A model generated the notes under the pieces. That model ran no database searches and was not told the DNA's origin. It saw nothing but the letters and a program-made list of their open reading frames with translations. This document shows positions 50,166 through 60,612 of a stretch of DNA of 64,000 nt, piece after piece (the stretch's first letter is position 1; each line of letters opens with the position of its first letter). Position numbers and translations under genes: made by a program. The stretch comes from Prorocentrum cordatum. Lineage: Eukaryota; Sar; Dinophyceae; Prorocentrales; Prorocentraceae. The stretch is from positions 1,204,839 to 1,268,838 of the forward strand of contig CAUYUJ010005669.1 of NCBI GenBank assembly GCA_963575745.1. The letters run 5' to 3'.

Positions 50166-50945
50166 ATTTTACCCGAACGCGTGGTGTTCTCCCCAGTGCC
50201 AGGGTTTTCATACGACACCAGGCAATACCCCCACTTCGTGGGGGGCATTACAAGCTCTACCAAATATCCAAACGACTCTTCGCGACCACCCAAACCCAGC
50301 TTCCCGCCCTATGACGTTGGGACACTTCACTTCGTGGCGTGCGGACGACCGTGGCTACTACACTGGCGTGGGGTACACACCCACAGAACCCAATGGTTTT
50401 TGGAGATTTCGGCGTGCGCGCGCGAAGAAAAAACGAATGTGTCCCGCATGGTATTATTTGACAGGGATGATGGCCCTGGCAGGTGCGCAACCGTTGTCGC
50501 AGAAGTTCGAAAAAGTTGCTCGCAAAAGCCCGTTTGACAGAAATGTTTAAAAAGTGTTGGGTTTCCTACGAATCCGCAAGAGCGCGCGGGATGAGATTTT
50601 GACATTTTTTTGTTGAAAAACCATTGGTTTTTTGATGTTTTTATGTTAAAATCGCTCCGAACACTAAGCTTTTGGAAGGATTTCGTCTTGCGCGCGCGAA
50701 TGTCCACTTTACCTTATTTTTTGCAAGGGATTCTTGAAATTTGATTATATTAGAACAAGAAATGTCATTTTATAGTGTTTTTTGCAAGGGAAAGCGGATT
50801 ACAACAAAACAACCGGATCTTGATCAACTCGAATTACCTGAGGCTTCCTCACGAAAATGATGAAAACGTGGCTGCGGCCTAGGCGCGGCGGGGGGGGCGC
50901 GCACCAGGGGGCCCAACAATAATTATTCTTTAGAATTAATAATGT
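50166..50945 (+). repeat. CAA-associated dispersed element, copy B
   Basis: The most complete copy, about 780 bp. Shares 50175-50870 with copy A and 50845-50945 with copy C. It ends in AATTATTCTTTAGAATTAATAATGTTCAACAA and passes directly into a CAA/CCA repeat. Presence of CAA repeats at the right ends of copies B and C, and left of A and B, suggests a retroposon with a CAA-type 3' tail, or preferential insertion into CAA tracts. Confidence 0.85.
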
Positions 50946-51120
50946 TCAACAACCACAACCACAACCACAACCGCAACCACAACCACAACCACAACCACAA
51001 CGTCAACCTTAACCTCAACCTCAACCTCAACCACAACCACAACCACAACAACAATAACAACAACAACAACAACAACAACAACAAGCAAAACCACAACCAC
51101 AACCACAACCACAACCACAG
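50942..51120. repeat. CAACCA/CAA microsatellite
   Basis: CAACCA hexamers grading to CAA (51045-51085) and back to CAACCA; right-hand tail of copy B. Confidence 0.95.
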
Positions 51121-51415
51121 CCGTCGTACATTTTGTCGCGACGCGAAATGGCCTGGGGAGGGAGGCGGAGCCTGGACAGCCTTCGGCTACGCGCAAGGGT
51201 GACGAACGAACGAACGAACGAAGTGCCATACGCCGGAGCGCGTGGGCAAAAGACAATGCCAGCCTGAACTCGCCGATTTGCGGTACAATGCACAGCGTGC
51301 GCGATTGGAGGAGGAAGAGCAGCAGCAGCAGCAGCAGGGGAGGGAGGAGGAGCGAGAAAGGAGGGACGGCATAGTATACATAAGCTCCTGGCTCGACGGT
51401 GCCAGATCGCACGGA
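51121..51415. other. No gene recognised; small ACGA and AGC runs
   Basis: ACGA tetranucleotide run at 51200-51222 and AGC run at 51319-51340. A weak open plus frame (51242-51520) has no motif. Confidence 0.4.
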
Positions 51416-52180
51416 CTAGAAAGCCTGTTCTGGGTCCGGCCCAAAACTCTCAGTGAAACATCGTACAAAGACTTTCCATTTGGGGGGGTCCCGCACGTAC
51501 TCCATGACGTGCTCGTCTGATGCGAACGCACCCGAAATGCAGTTGCGCAGGCACGATGCCCATGCATTCATCGGTCTACCCCGCTTCCGCTTGAGCGACG
51601 CTGTGGCCGAGCGGATCGAACCATCTTGACAAGTAAGCTGTCTCAGAAAATCTAGGTTAGAAGCTCTGCCAATTTTCCCGAACAATGTCAGCTGATGCCT
51701 CAATAACTGCGCTGTGTATGGCTGTTGCCCTGCACGTTGTAATACATCCTTGTTTGAAATGTGCGTAAGAAAGGCCGGGGGATGTGCAGCACCTTCCTCA
51801 AGCATCTGGCTTGAAATCAAATCCGTCGAGTCTCCTCCGTTCAACTTTGTTCAACCACGCCGTATTCAAAGAATACACCAGCTCGGATGTTACCAGTGCT
51901 TGAAATAGTTCCATCTTCTGGGTGACCACGGGCAAGAATGACCTCTGGTGTACAGCTTCTGGGGGCCCGCGAAGTGGGTACAGCCCAAGCGCACAAGCTG
52001 GGGATATCTCATCGAGCTCAGCGGTCGGGAGACCCTGGCAGCGCACCAGAAGGTCACTCTGGCGAAAGGCCGCCCTACTGCGTAATTAGCCCTAGGTCGG
52101 GCCTGTCCCCCTGCAGGCCGATCTTGGACGAAAAAGTGGAAATACTCAAAAAATACCCCCAGATACTCCATAAACCATGT
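51416..52180 (-). pseudogene. RTE-like LINE fragment: RT thumb and C-terminal domain
   Basis: Two overlapping minus frames. 52046-51798 encodes T-Q-K-M-E-L-F-Q-A-L-V-T-S-E-L-V-Y-S-L-N-T-A-W-L, matching the K-x3-F-x-A-x-V-x-S-x-L-x-Y segment after the RT palm. 51844-51416 continues S-N-K-D-V-L-Q-R-A-G-Q-Q-P, L-L-R-H-Q-L-T-L-F-G-K-I-x-R, then K-R-K-R-G-R-P-M-N-A-W. This is the RNase H-less LINE type, the same lineage as 34.0-34.4 kb. The RT palm itself is absent, and one frameshift lies near 51820. 52171-52050 may hold a little more upstream sequence. Confidence 0.75.
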
Positions 52181-52189
52181 TGAAAATCG

Positions 52190-52937
52190 TCCCCTGACTA
52201 TTTTGGGAACATCTTTGAATATGTTCCTCCTGTAGAGGGACAGGCCCGACTCTTGCCGGCCACAGGGCTCGAGGGGGCGCGGCCGACGGGCAGAGGCTGG
52301 GACCGGCGAGCCCCGGCCTGCCGGCGCGGCTCACAGGCTGGCGGGCCTGCGCAGCCTCGCGGCCTGCAGGGGCGCGCACAGAGGGGGGCGGGCCCGGACA
52401 GGCTCGCGCGGCGAAGGGAGCACGACGGGCGGCGTCTTGCAACTGTGGTGAGGGGCCTGTTTTCCACCACCGCCGCCATACGTTGGAGGGGGAGGGGGTC
52501 CTCCTCCTCCTCCTCCTCCTCCTCCTCCTCCTACTTATGCTGGTGGTGGTGGAAAACAGGCCCATCATGTGGGCCTCCTGGGGGCCCACGCCGAGCCCTG
52601 GGACAATCCAAAAACGGGCCAGAAGTTGTTCAACGGCGAGCTCCAGCACCAAGCAGGAAGCGGCGGCGAGGCTGGAACTTGCTCGCGGCTGAGAGCTCGA
52701 CACCAGACCCTCGGCTGAAAACTAGACACATGGGCCGAGGCTGGAATCGAGAGGCCACAGAGAAAAAAAGACCCGGACCGAGAGCCTGCCGTGCGAGGTG
52801 CCGCCCCCCCTCGGCCCCCCCCCAGACATCCGATGTCCTGATAAGCCCCGACACTTCTCACAGCATCGATTTTTATTTTTGGCCTCTCCATTGCGAAGGC
52901 CTTACGGCCGGTGCCGCCAACCCTGCAAGTGGAGGAC

Positions 52938-52977
<40 letters not shown>

Positions 52978-53390
52978 AGCGGCGGCCGCAGCGGCGGCGG
53001 TGCTACAGCGGTGGCGGCGGCGTCTATGACGGCGCGGCCTCGAGGGCGCCCAGGGTCCCACCGCTGCGGTGCGACTCCCCATCGGGCTGCGGCGGCCGCC
53101 TGGGCCCTCGGTCGGGCCTTCGTCGAGCGCCGCTGGACGTCCAGCTTCGGACGCTGCTGAAGGTCATGCGCGCGGTGCCTTCGGCTTCGGGGCATCGGAC
53201 GTCGAGATTCGAGGAGCGCAGATCGATCGGGGGGCGCCAACTCAAGGGATCCACGTGATGATAAGAAGTCACGGCGTCGGCGTCGGGGATGGGGGCTCGG
53301 AGGACCGAGGTTCAAAGTTCGAGCGTCGAGAGTCGAGTCCAGAGGAAACCTGACACCGACAAATCCAGAGGCTCGAAAAATGTGCCAAAC
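52190..53390. other. GC-rich region with microsatellites, no gene recognised
   Basis: Holds a CTC run (52500-52531), a GAC run (52937-52972) and CGAG/GTCGAG words at 53190-53340. Open frames exist on both strands in every phase; none shows a family motif. Confidence 0.45.
52453..52563. repeat. 19-bp inverted repeat around a CTC microsatellite
   Basis: GGGCCTGTTTTCCACCACC (52453-52471) and GGTGGTGGAAAACAGGCCC (52545-52563) are exact reverse complements, 73 bp apart, enclosing a CTC tract. Confidence 0.92.
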
Positions 53391-53649
53391 GCTTATCTCC
53401 AGTCCTGGAATCCAGAAGCCCAACCCTGGAGCCGTCAAAAAAGGTTCCGGGACTGAAGACTGCCCTGGGGGAGAGCTCGAAAGCTCAGCAACGAGATACT
53501 CGAGACATTGGAAGCCGTGTAGATGCGGTAGAGGGATCGCACCGCATCATCGATGCATCGGCGGTGCATGGGCGATGTCGGAATGGAGATCGCACTCTGA
53601 ATCGCGCGCACCGCGGATGCATCGGCGATGCGCGATGCGGCCCCATCCC

Positions 53650-53995
53650 CTGACCCCACCCCATCTGCAGTGGCCCAATTTGGAAGGCCTGTTGCCTCGG
53701 CCCCGCTTGGACTGGTCCGGGATGTCGGCCAAGTCCATGAACACCGTGGCCGAGAAGGCGAGCCGGCGCTGGCGCAGGTGGGTCGGCATGAAGTGGAGGG
53801 TTCGCGGAAAAATTTCCGTGGAGGTTGAGATATCACCCTCGGTCTGGCCCAGGAGCGCGACATACGCCTCCTGGACCCACGCCACAAACTGGTCGTGTTG
53901 GTTCATCTTGACCCAGCCCAGAAACTTCGCGTCCTCTTTGGCGGAGCAAACAATCGGAGGCTCGGGGGTGATACAGAAGTGAAATAAAGTCCTCC
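53650..53995 (-). CDS. Unidentified coding-like segment (minus)
   Basis: Core of an open minus frame (53547-54206). About 110 residues read as clear protein: L-F-H-F-C-I-T-P-E-P-P-I-V-C-S, E-D-A-K-F-L-G-W-V-K-M-N, D-Q-F-V-A-W-V-Q-E-A-Y-V-A-L-L, F-P-R-T-L-H-F-M-P, then R-R-L-A-F-S-A-T-V-F-M-D-L-A-D-I-P-D-Q. The ends of the open frame run into repeats. It may be an exon or a fragment. No family recognised. Confidence 0.45.
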
Positions 53996-54109
53996 AATCA
54001 GGAAGTCGGTTTCGGTCTGGACGATGGTGCGGGCGAGGCGTATCTACGCGAATTCCTGCAACAACAGTGCCCAGGTCACGCGAAGATGAATCGGGTCTCT
54101 GGGCGCTAG

Positions 54110-54435
54110 GGCTTGCCCGGTGTCCCGTGGGTGTCCCCTTGGCTGTCTCGTAGTTGTCCCGTGGTTGTTCCATGGTGATCCTGTGGTTGGCGTGTGGGTG
54201 TCCCACGGTTGTCTCAAAACTGTATTGAAATTATCCCGTGGTTGTCTCGTGTTTGTCCCTGGGTTTTCCCGCGGTGTCTAGCGGTTATCCTGTGGTCGTC
54301 GCGCGGTTGTCCAGCGAATTTGCTGTCCCGCGGTTGTCCTGGGGTGTCCCGTGGTTGTCCCCGCGACTATCCCATGGTTGTCCCGTGGTTGCCCGACGAC
54401 TTGAAATTGTCCTGTAGTTGTCCCGTTGTTGTTCC
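54110..54435. repeat. Minisatellite of GTCCCGTGGTT type
   Basis: More than 20 degenerate copies of TGTCCCGTGGTTG at 11-17 bp spacing. Confidence 0.9.
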
Positions 54436-54799
54436 ATGGACGGCACATCTATACAAGAAAAACAGGCAGACCGATTGGTAGATGGCGAGACAGATGAAAT
54501 ATATTTCCAGCGTGATCCTGGAGAAGGGAAGGAGGACGCGAAAGAAGAGAGCGCAACAAACACATTGTCAATCCCGTGGTCACTCTGCGCAGCGCAGGAG
54601 CCTGGCGCGGACCACATTGGAGATACGAAAAAGCGTAAGACGTATGAGTGCCAAGGTGGAGGAGGAGGACGACGACGGCGACAAAAGAGGGAGAGAGAAA
54701 GGGAGAAAGACAGCGAGCAATATCCGGACAAATCACCCTCATGTCCGATTGAAATCGCGGGAAAGGAATTACACGCGTGCTGCTCGGGGGCCTCGTCGG
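54436..54799. other. No gene recognised
   Basis: Purine-rich on the plus strand near 54655-54720; overlapping frames on both strands without motifs. Confidence 0.4.
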
Positions 54800-54905
54800 G
54801 ATATAGACCCCGAGGGTCTAGGCTACCCTAGGGCCTACTCAGTACCTTAGGCTTGCCTAGGGTAGGGCCTACTGAAGGCCCTATGCTTGCCTAGAGTAGG
54901 GCCTA
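54800..54905. repeat. CTTGCCTAGGGTAGGGCCTA direct repeat ending at a gap
   Basis: Two clear copies (about 54852 and 54890), plus shorter words CTACCCTAGGGCCTAC and GGGTCTAGG upstream. The assembly breaks inside this repeat. Confidence 0.85.
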
Positions 54906-55005
54906 NNNNNNNNNNNNNNNNNNNNNNNNNNNNNNNNNNNNNNNNNNNNNNNNNNNNNNNNNNNNNNNNNNNNNNNNNNNNNNNNNNNNNNNNNNNNNNN
55001 NNNNN
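54906..55005. other. Assembly gap, 100 N
   Basis: Exactly 100 N between a TAGGG-type repeat and a CAT repeat. The round number indicates a scaffold gap of unknown real size. Frames drawn across it are meaningless. Confidence 0.99.
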
Positions 55006-55945
<940 letters not shown>

Positions 55946-56191
55946 TCCTGCTTCCTCCTCCTGTGTATCGTTTGACACAATGCCTCCCTGCGTCCTACTG
56001 TCTCAGGGAGATGGGCCCGTCGGGGTTCTGTAGATTAGAGGGGCGCCGTTCTGAACACATCGCCTGTTCGTGTGTTCGTGCTTATCCGTCTCAAGCTCTT
56101 TGGGCTCGAGCGCTTTATGCTGCCCAAGCTCTTCTCCATCGGTTCGCCTCCCGATTCGAAGAGGCCATAGCGAGGCGGAGGGCGCTTCGTC

Positions 56192-57028
56192 ATGGTAGTT
56201 CATCTCCAGCGTGGCCTCGTCGACCGGGCTTCCCATTCGCCAGGCGCCCCGGAGAGGTTCGCCAGCGACACGGCGCGCATCGGCTGCGGGCCGTTGGCGC
56301 TCATCTTCTGGACGCTGTTCGCCGTGGTGAGCGACCCGTTCGAGGCGGAGCTGGAGATCGAGGAGACCGACGGTCTCGAGACTCAGGTGCCTGTGGAAAC
56401 ATGGAGCCGCCAGTTTTATCGGCAGTGCGACGGACGCCTCGGAGGTGCTGCTGGTGCGGCGCAAGACGGGAAACCGGTGGTGCGTGCTGACGCCCGACTC
56501 GTCGCTGGGCCTGGTGGCCATCACGGCGAAGACGACTATCTTCTCGGATCTGGTCGTGAGGTCCGCTGGCGGAACGCGCCTGCTCTCACCGCGGCGCAAA
56601 AGCACGCGTACGAGGCGCAGGCCGTGGTGGGGCTGCGCGCGGGCACCGTGGTCGAGTTTCCCCTCTACAGGCCCGGCGCGGGCGCGCAGCAGACCGTGGC
56701 TTTCAACCTCGGGCGCGCGCCCATGACATCGTGGAGGTCGGGGTTCAAGACATCGCGCTGGTCCTTGAGGAGCCCGAAGCGGATCATCGGCCTGCTTGCA
56801 CTACTCTTCGCGCTCCACGATGCCCTCTTGGTGCTCGGCGCGTTCCGCTACGCGGCCGAGTGCTGGGCAAGCCCGGTCAGCTACATGGTGGCGCTTAGGA
56901 ACGCGCTCGTGGAGAGCTCCGAGGCCATCCAAGAGTGGGTCGTCTACTGCAGCGACTGGTTGGAGTGGGCGCAGCAGCTCATGCCCCTGCAGCGCTGGCT
57001 GGCCTTGCTGGTGACCCTGCTTCTCTGA
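56192..57028 (+). CDS. Unidentified 278-codon ORF with membrane-like C-terminus
   Basis: Open from ATG 56192 to TGA 57026-57028. Protein-like parts: F-W-T-L-F-A-V-V-S-D-P-F-E-A-E-L-E-I-E-E near residue 40, A-L-T-A-A-Q-K-H-A-Y-E-A-Q near residue 132, and a hydrophobic stretch at about residues 195-215 that could span a membrane, with another at the C-terminus. Between about 56430 and 56560 another frame (56445-56726: L-L-V-R-R-K-T-G-N-R-W-C-V-L-T-P-D) reads more naturally, so there may be compensating frameshifts. The TGA overlaps the next ATG (TGATG). No family recognised. Confidence 0.4.
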   Translation: MVVHLQRGLVDRASHSPGAPERFASDTARIGCGPLALIFWTLFAVVSDPFEAELEIEETDGLETQVPVETWSRQFYRQCDGRLGGAAGAAQDGKPVVRADARLVAGPGGHHGEDDYLLGSGREVRWRNAPALTAAQKHAYEAQAVVGLRAGTVVEFPLYRPGAGAQQTVAFNLGRAPMTSWRSGFKTSRWSLRSPKRIIGLLALLFALHDALLVLGAFRYAAECWASPVSYMVALRNALVESSEAIQEWVVYCSDWLEWAQQLMPLQRWLALLVTLLL

Positions 57029-57537
57029 TGCTGGGCATGGACGATGGAGATCCGTCGTTGGCGGGGACTTCGTCCTCGATCTCACCAGCCGCGGACTTGA
57101 CATCGCAAGCTCTTCCGTTGCCGCCGCCCGCCACGCCCCCGCGGGTGGATGTTGACCCGGCAGCTCAGCTCCAGGACTCGGCGGAGTCGCAGGCGGCAAC
57201 GGCCGAGGAGCTGAGCGAGATCCGCATCGCCGAGCGGAGCCGAGAGCTTCGGCGATCTGCTCTCGAGGGCGCCGAGGTGACGCGCGGAATGCCAGACGAG
57301 GCCAACCGACGGATAATTCAGGACAGGACGGCCAGCCTGGACCCGGTGGAGGCGCGCATCGATGGGGGGCCTCCTCCAGATGGAGCCGCGGCTGCGGCGG
57401 ACGCTCCAGGTTCGCCGCCTTTGGAAGGATGGCAAGCCGCCCCGAACGCCCGGCGGCTGTCCCGGAGACGCCGGAGAAGCTCCCGGAGGGTGGCCAGCCC
57501 GAGGCGGCGGCGCTTGCCATCAGGAGGATGTGCTTAG
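57028..57537 (+). CDS. Unidentified 169-codon ORF overlapping the previous stop
   Basis: Starts at ATG 57028-57030, which shares an A with the upstream TGA. Acidic/Pro-rich start, then a helical charged segment (E-E-L-S-E-I-R-I-A-E-R-S-R-E-L-R-R-S-A-L-E-G) and an Arg-rich end where coding signal fades. From about 57490 the third frame reads A-A-A-L-A-I-R-R-M-C-L-E-A-Q-S-L-K-Q-V-F-M-E-Q-L-E-S-Y, so a frameshift is likely near 57450. No family recognised. Confidence 0.38.
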   Translation: MLGMDDGDPSLAGTSSSISPAADLTSQALPLPPPATPPRVDVDPAAQLQDSAESQAATAEELSEIRIAERSRELRRSALEGAEVTRGMPDEANRRIIQDRTASLDPVEARIDGGPPPDGAAAAADAPGSPPLEGWQAAPNARRLSRRRRRSSRRVASPRRRRLPSGGCA

Positions 57538-58047
57538 AGGCCCAGTCCCTCAAGCAGGTGTTCATGGAACAGCTCGAGAGCTACCAGGAGATCAGTTAGC
57601 AAGACGGACTGGGCCACCAAAATGCCAGAGGGTTACCGCCCAGCGCATCGCACGGGACTTCCTGCGCGACCGCGGACTCACGGACTGCCACTCTGCCCGC
57701 GAAATGGTTGCGGCCTTCGGCACGGCGAACACGATGCTCATGACGGATCGGCAGACGAGCCTCTTGAACCAGGTGAAGTTCGAGCGCCCGGCGCGCAAGG
57801 GGTAGACGCCGGCGCGCGCCCACCGCGACGCCAATTTCAAGGGCGACTGGGGCCGCCCGAAGGACGCCAAGAACTGGCAGACCAAGGTCGACTGGGGCGC
57901 GGCGCGACGTCTGGATCAGCACCTGGCGGAGGAGGGGCCACCCGGGTTCTCGGCGCCGAGGAAGAAGTGAGAAAGGCCATTCGTCGGGGCGCGCAGCAGC
58001 AGAAGGCGCGGGCGGATCCCGACAGCGGGGCGGCGGCCACGCCTTGA
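57538..58047 (+). pseudogene. Degenerate continuation, protein-like in alternating frames
   Basis: Frame 2 reads T-A-Q-R-I-A-R-D-F-L-R-D-R-G-L-T-D-C-H-S, then M-V-A-A-F-G-T-A-N-T-M-L-M-T-D-R-Q-T-S-L-L-N-Q-V up to a TAG near 57805; protein-like sequence (A-N-F-K-G-D-W-G-R-P-K-D-A-K-N-W) continues in the same frame after it, to a TGA near 57970. Same strand and style as the preceding ORFs; probably one decayed element. Unidentified. Confidence 0.35.
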
Positions 58048-59155
58048 CTCTTCAAGAGCTTCAATTGGGGCCCGCGGCGCGCGCTTCGCTGGGGGGCCCG
58101 CGCCGCCCTCAGCGGTCGCCTGGCTGCTCGGGGCGATTTGTTTGGACATCGTCTACTTCCCCGATGAGCTTGCAGCGCTTCGGCAAGAACGGCGCGCGGC
58201 GGCCTGCGCGACGAATTGGGATTTCCATTGCCCGGAGGCGGGGCGCCCTAGCCGAGGCGGCGCTCTCCGCGAGGCCCGAGGGGCCCGCTTCTTCTCGTCG
58301 GGGGGTGCTCTCGCGATGGCGGCAAAAGGTGGGGATCTTCAGCCGGACCGACTGCTGCTCGGCGGCCCTGCGGGAGCTCTACCGGGGCAGCGTCGGCGAC
58401 GAGCTTCCAGACGGGCGGGGGGCGCGGAGCGGCGAGGGCGCCCAAGGGAACGCGGGCCGGGACCTGGCCCGACGCGCGCCGGGCGAGGATCGGCTCAACT
58501 TGCCACTGGCGTCGACGCCCCCACCTGGGGCCACGACCATGCAGCTGCATCCTGCCGCCGGGGCGGCGGACTTCCAGCCCCGGTCTACTTGCGACGCGAA
58601 GTTGGCCGAGCTTCGCAGGAGGCGCGCTGGTAAAAGCGTAAGACTGCAAGAGCGGGGCGAGACGTCCCCGGCCCAGCGGGGCCAAGTCGCTCCACCTCCT
58701 CCTGGCTCAAGGCCGGCGTCTGCCTGGAGCGCGTCGCCCCGTGCGGCGCGAGTTCGAGGTGTGCCCGACGGATATGCTCAAGCCGAATGGCAACGAGTAC
58801 GCGCGGACGACCGAAGTGAAGAACTACGTGGGTGGACGCGCACTGCCGTCGCAAGAAGAAAACGACATTCCTGGCCACGCGCATGGCCCAGGCAGGCACG
58901 CTCTGCAGGTGCGAGGAGGAAGTCGACGAGGTCGGCCTCGTCTGCGTCGCCACGAGGTCAGGGATCAAGGACGACGACCTCAAGGTCTCGCCGAGGTTGG
59001 CGCTCGATCAGCGGCGCTCCAATTTGCGCCGGCAGCGGCCGCCCTGGCGTGCCATGGGCGGCGCCAGCGCGATGTCCCCGCCGGGCGCGCCAGATGAGAT
59101 GCGCGAGCCCAGGGCCAAGATGACGCTCGGCACTGGCGACCTTCCCGACTTCTAA
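58048..59155 (+). pseudogene. Degenerate coding-like region, unidentified
   Basis: Long open frames compete. The most protein-like pieces are E-F-E-V-C-P-T-D-M-L-K-P-N-G-N-E-Y (58745-58800, frame 1) and, after a frame change near 58825, A-H-C-R-R-K-K-K-T-T-F-L-A-T-R-M-A-Q-A, then C-R-C-E-E-E-V-D-E-V-G-L-V-C-V-A-T-R (58832-59155, frame 2, ending in TAA). Likely the 3' part of the element that begins at 56192. Confidence 0.33.
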
Positions 59156-59159
59156 TCCC

Positions 59160-60080
59160 AGAGCGACCCAACGAAGAGAGACTTGTTCTTACGAAGGCAA
59201 GCGCAAAATGCCACGCCGCGGCCTTCCAGGAAATGGTCGCCACTGCATGCAATGGGATCCGCCGCGGGTCATCACGATGCATGACATACCACCGCCGCCG
59301 CCCGGCATCTCACGGCGCGCAGCACGGCGCGGAATGCGACAAGACAGCAGGGCCCACAACCAAACTGATCGCCCCCCCTTGCAATGAAGGCCCCGACATG
59401 GGGCCAGGAAGGCCCCGCTCGGGACTCTCCCAGGCGGGCCCCAACGAGAACATACCAGGGCCTTCCTGGCATGATATCGGCGAGCCTGAGCCCAAGCGAT
59501 ATCGCGCGGCCTGGGATGGCCACGAAGGCCTCTCGGAGCTCCGCGGGAGGGAAGCTGTCCGAAGCCATCTTGGGCCTCTCGAGGTGCCCTCCCCGATTTC
59601 TCTGGGACCCGTTTGAGGCCCCTTCTTGGGGCCTGTACCCCAATGATATCATACACAGAGCCTTCCGGCACGATATCGCCGAGCAAATGCCCCAATCATG
59701 TCACGCGGCATGGGAAGGCCCAAGAGGGCCTGTCGGAGCACTGGGGAAGCTGCTGGGGGGGGGGGGCACTTCGGGCTTGGAGCCCTCCCTCACGGGGCCC
59801 TTCTGGGCCCGCTCGGGACCCCCCCTGGCCACGCGATATCACTGTTTGGGCCCAGGCCCCCTAATCTATCATGCGACCTGGGAGGGCCCTAAGAGGGCCG
59901 TGCCTCTCGGTGCTGCAGGAGGGCCTGAAGAAGCCCTCGGGGGAGTTCGCGCCGCTCGGGCGAGGGAGTCGACAAGGCACTCGGCAACGCTGCGCGTTGA
60001 ATTCTGGCGTTGGGTTTTTCGTCCGCCGAAGTGGGCGTTCACGTCCGCTGGTGCGCTGGGCGCAATGGAGCCGCTAATTT
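59160..60080. repeat. Degenerate repeat of about 180-190 bp with GATATC words
   Basis: Blocks of the form GCATGATATCG(C/G)CGAGC, GGCCTGGGAAGGCC, AGAGGGCCT and TCGGAGC recur near 59470, 59650 and 59850; GGCCCCTTCTTGGGGCC-type words lie between. A poly-G run occurs at 59757-59766. No gene. Confidence 0.55.
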
Positions 60081-60522
60081 GAAATGAGGGCCGACTCCAA
60101 CGCGATCCTCATCCTTCTCCCCATCCCTCCCTCTCCCTGAACTGCGGCCCTCTCCTGGGATTGGGACGCCCCCCCCCCCTTTCGACTGGCGCGAGGACCG
60201 CGAACCCTGCGGCCCCCCAACGCAGCAATCGGCTCAAGCTTAGACCAGCGATCCCTGCGCCCGGCCAGATCGCCAGCCACGTCGCCGGCCAGATTGCCGT
60301 CGAACCACGCGCCCATCAACTCGGGGGCCCGACCCACGACCGCAAAGACGTCGCGCAACGAAGAACACCGAACCTCGCGGGCGAACGCTGGGGCGAATTT
60401 CGGGGCGAAGACATGGACGAATACCCGGGCGAACTCCTCGATGCAAGACAAAGCGAAGATTGAGCGAATAGCTGCCCAAGGCCCTGCTCGCGCCCGCTCG
60501 CGCAAAAACGCAAAAATACCCG
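60081..60522. other. No gene recognised; GGGCGAA words
   Basis: GGGCGAAnnnnGGCGAA words recur at 60380-60440. Overlapping frames on both strands without motifs. Confidence 0.4.
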
Positions 60523-60612
60523 CTCAGAATCTGGCAGAACATTCACTCAGAATACGGCAGAGCTTCCGCTCAGAATCCAGCAGAATATCCAGTCAGGAGC
60601 CGGCTGGAAATT
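60523..60612. repeat. 23-bp tandem repeat, four copies
   Basis: CTCAGAATCTGGCAGAACATTCA-type unit at 60523, 60546, 60569 and (diverged) 60592, exactly 23 bp apart. Confidence 0.9.
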
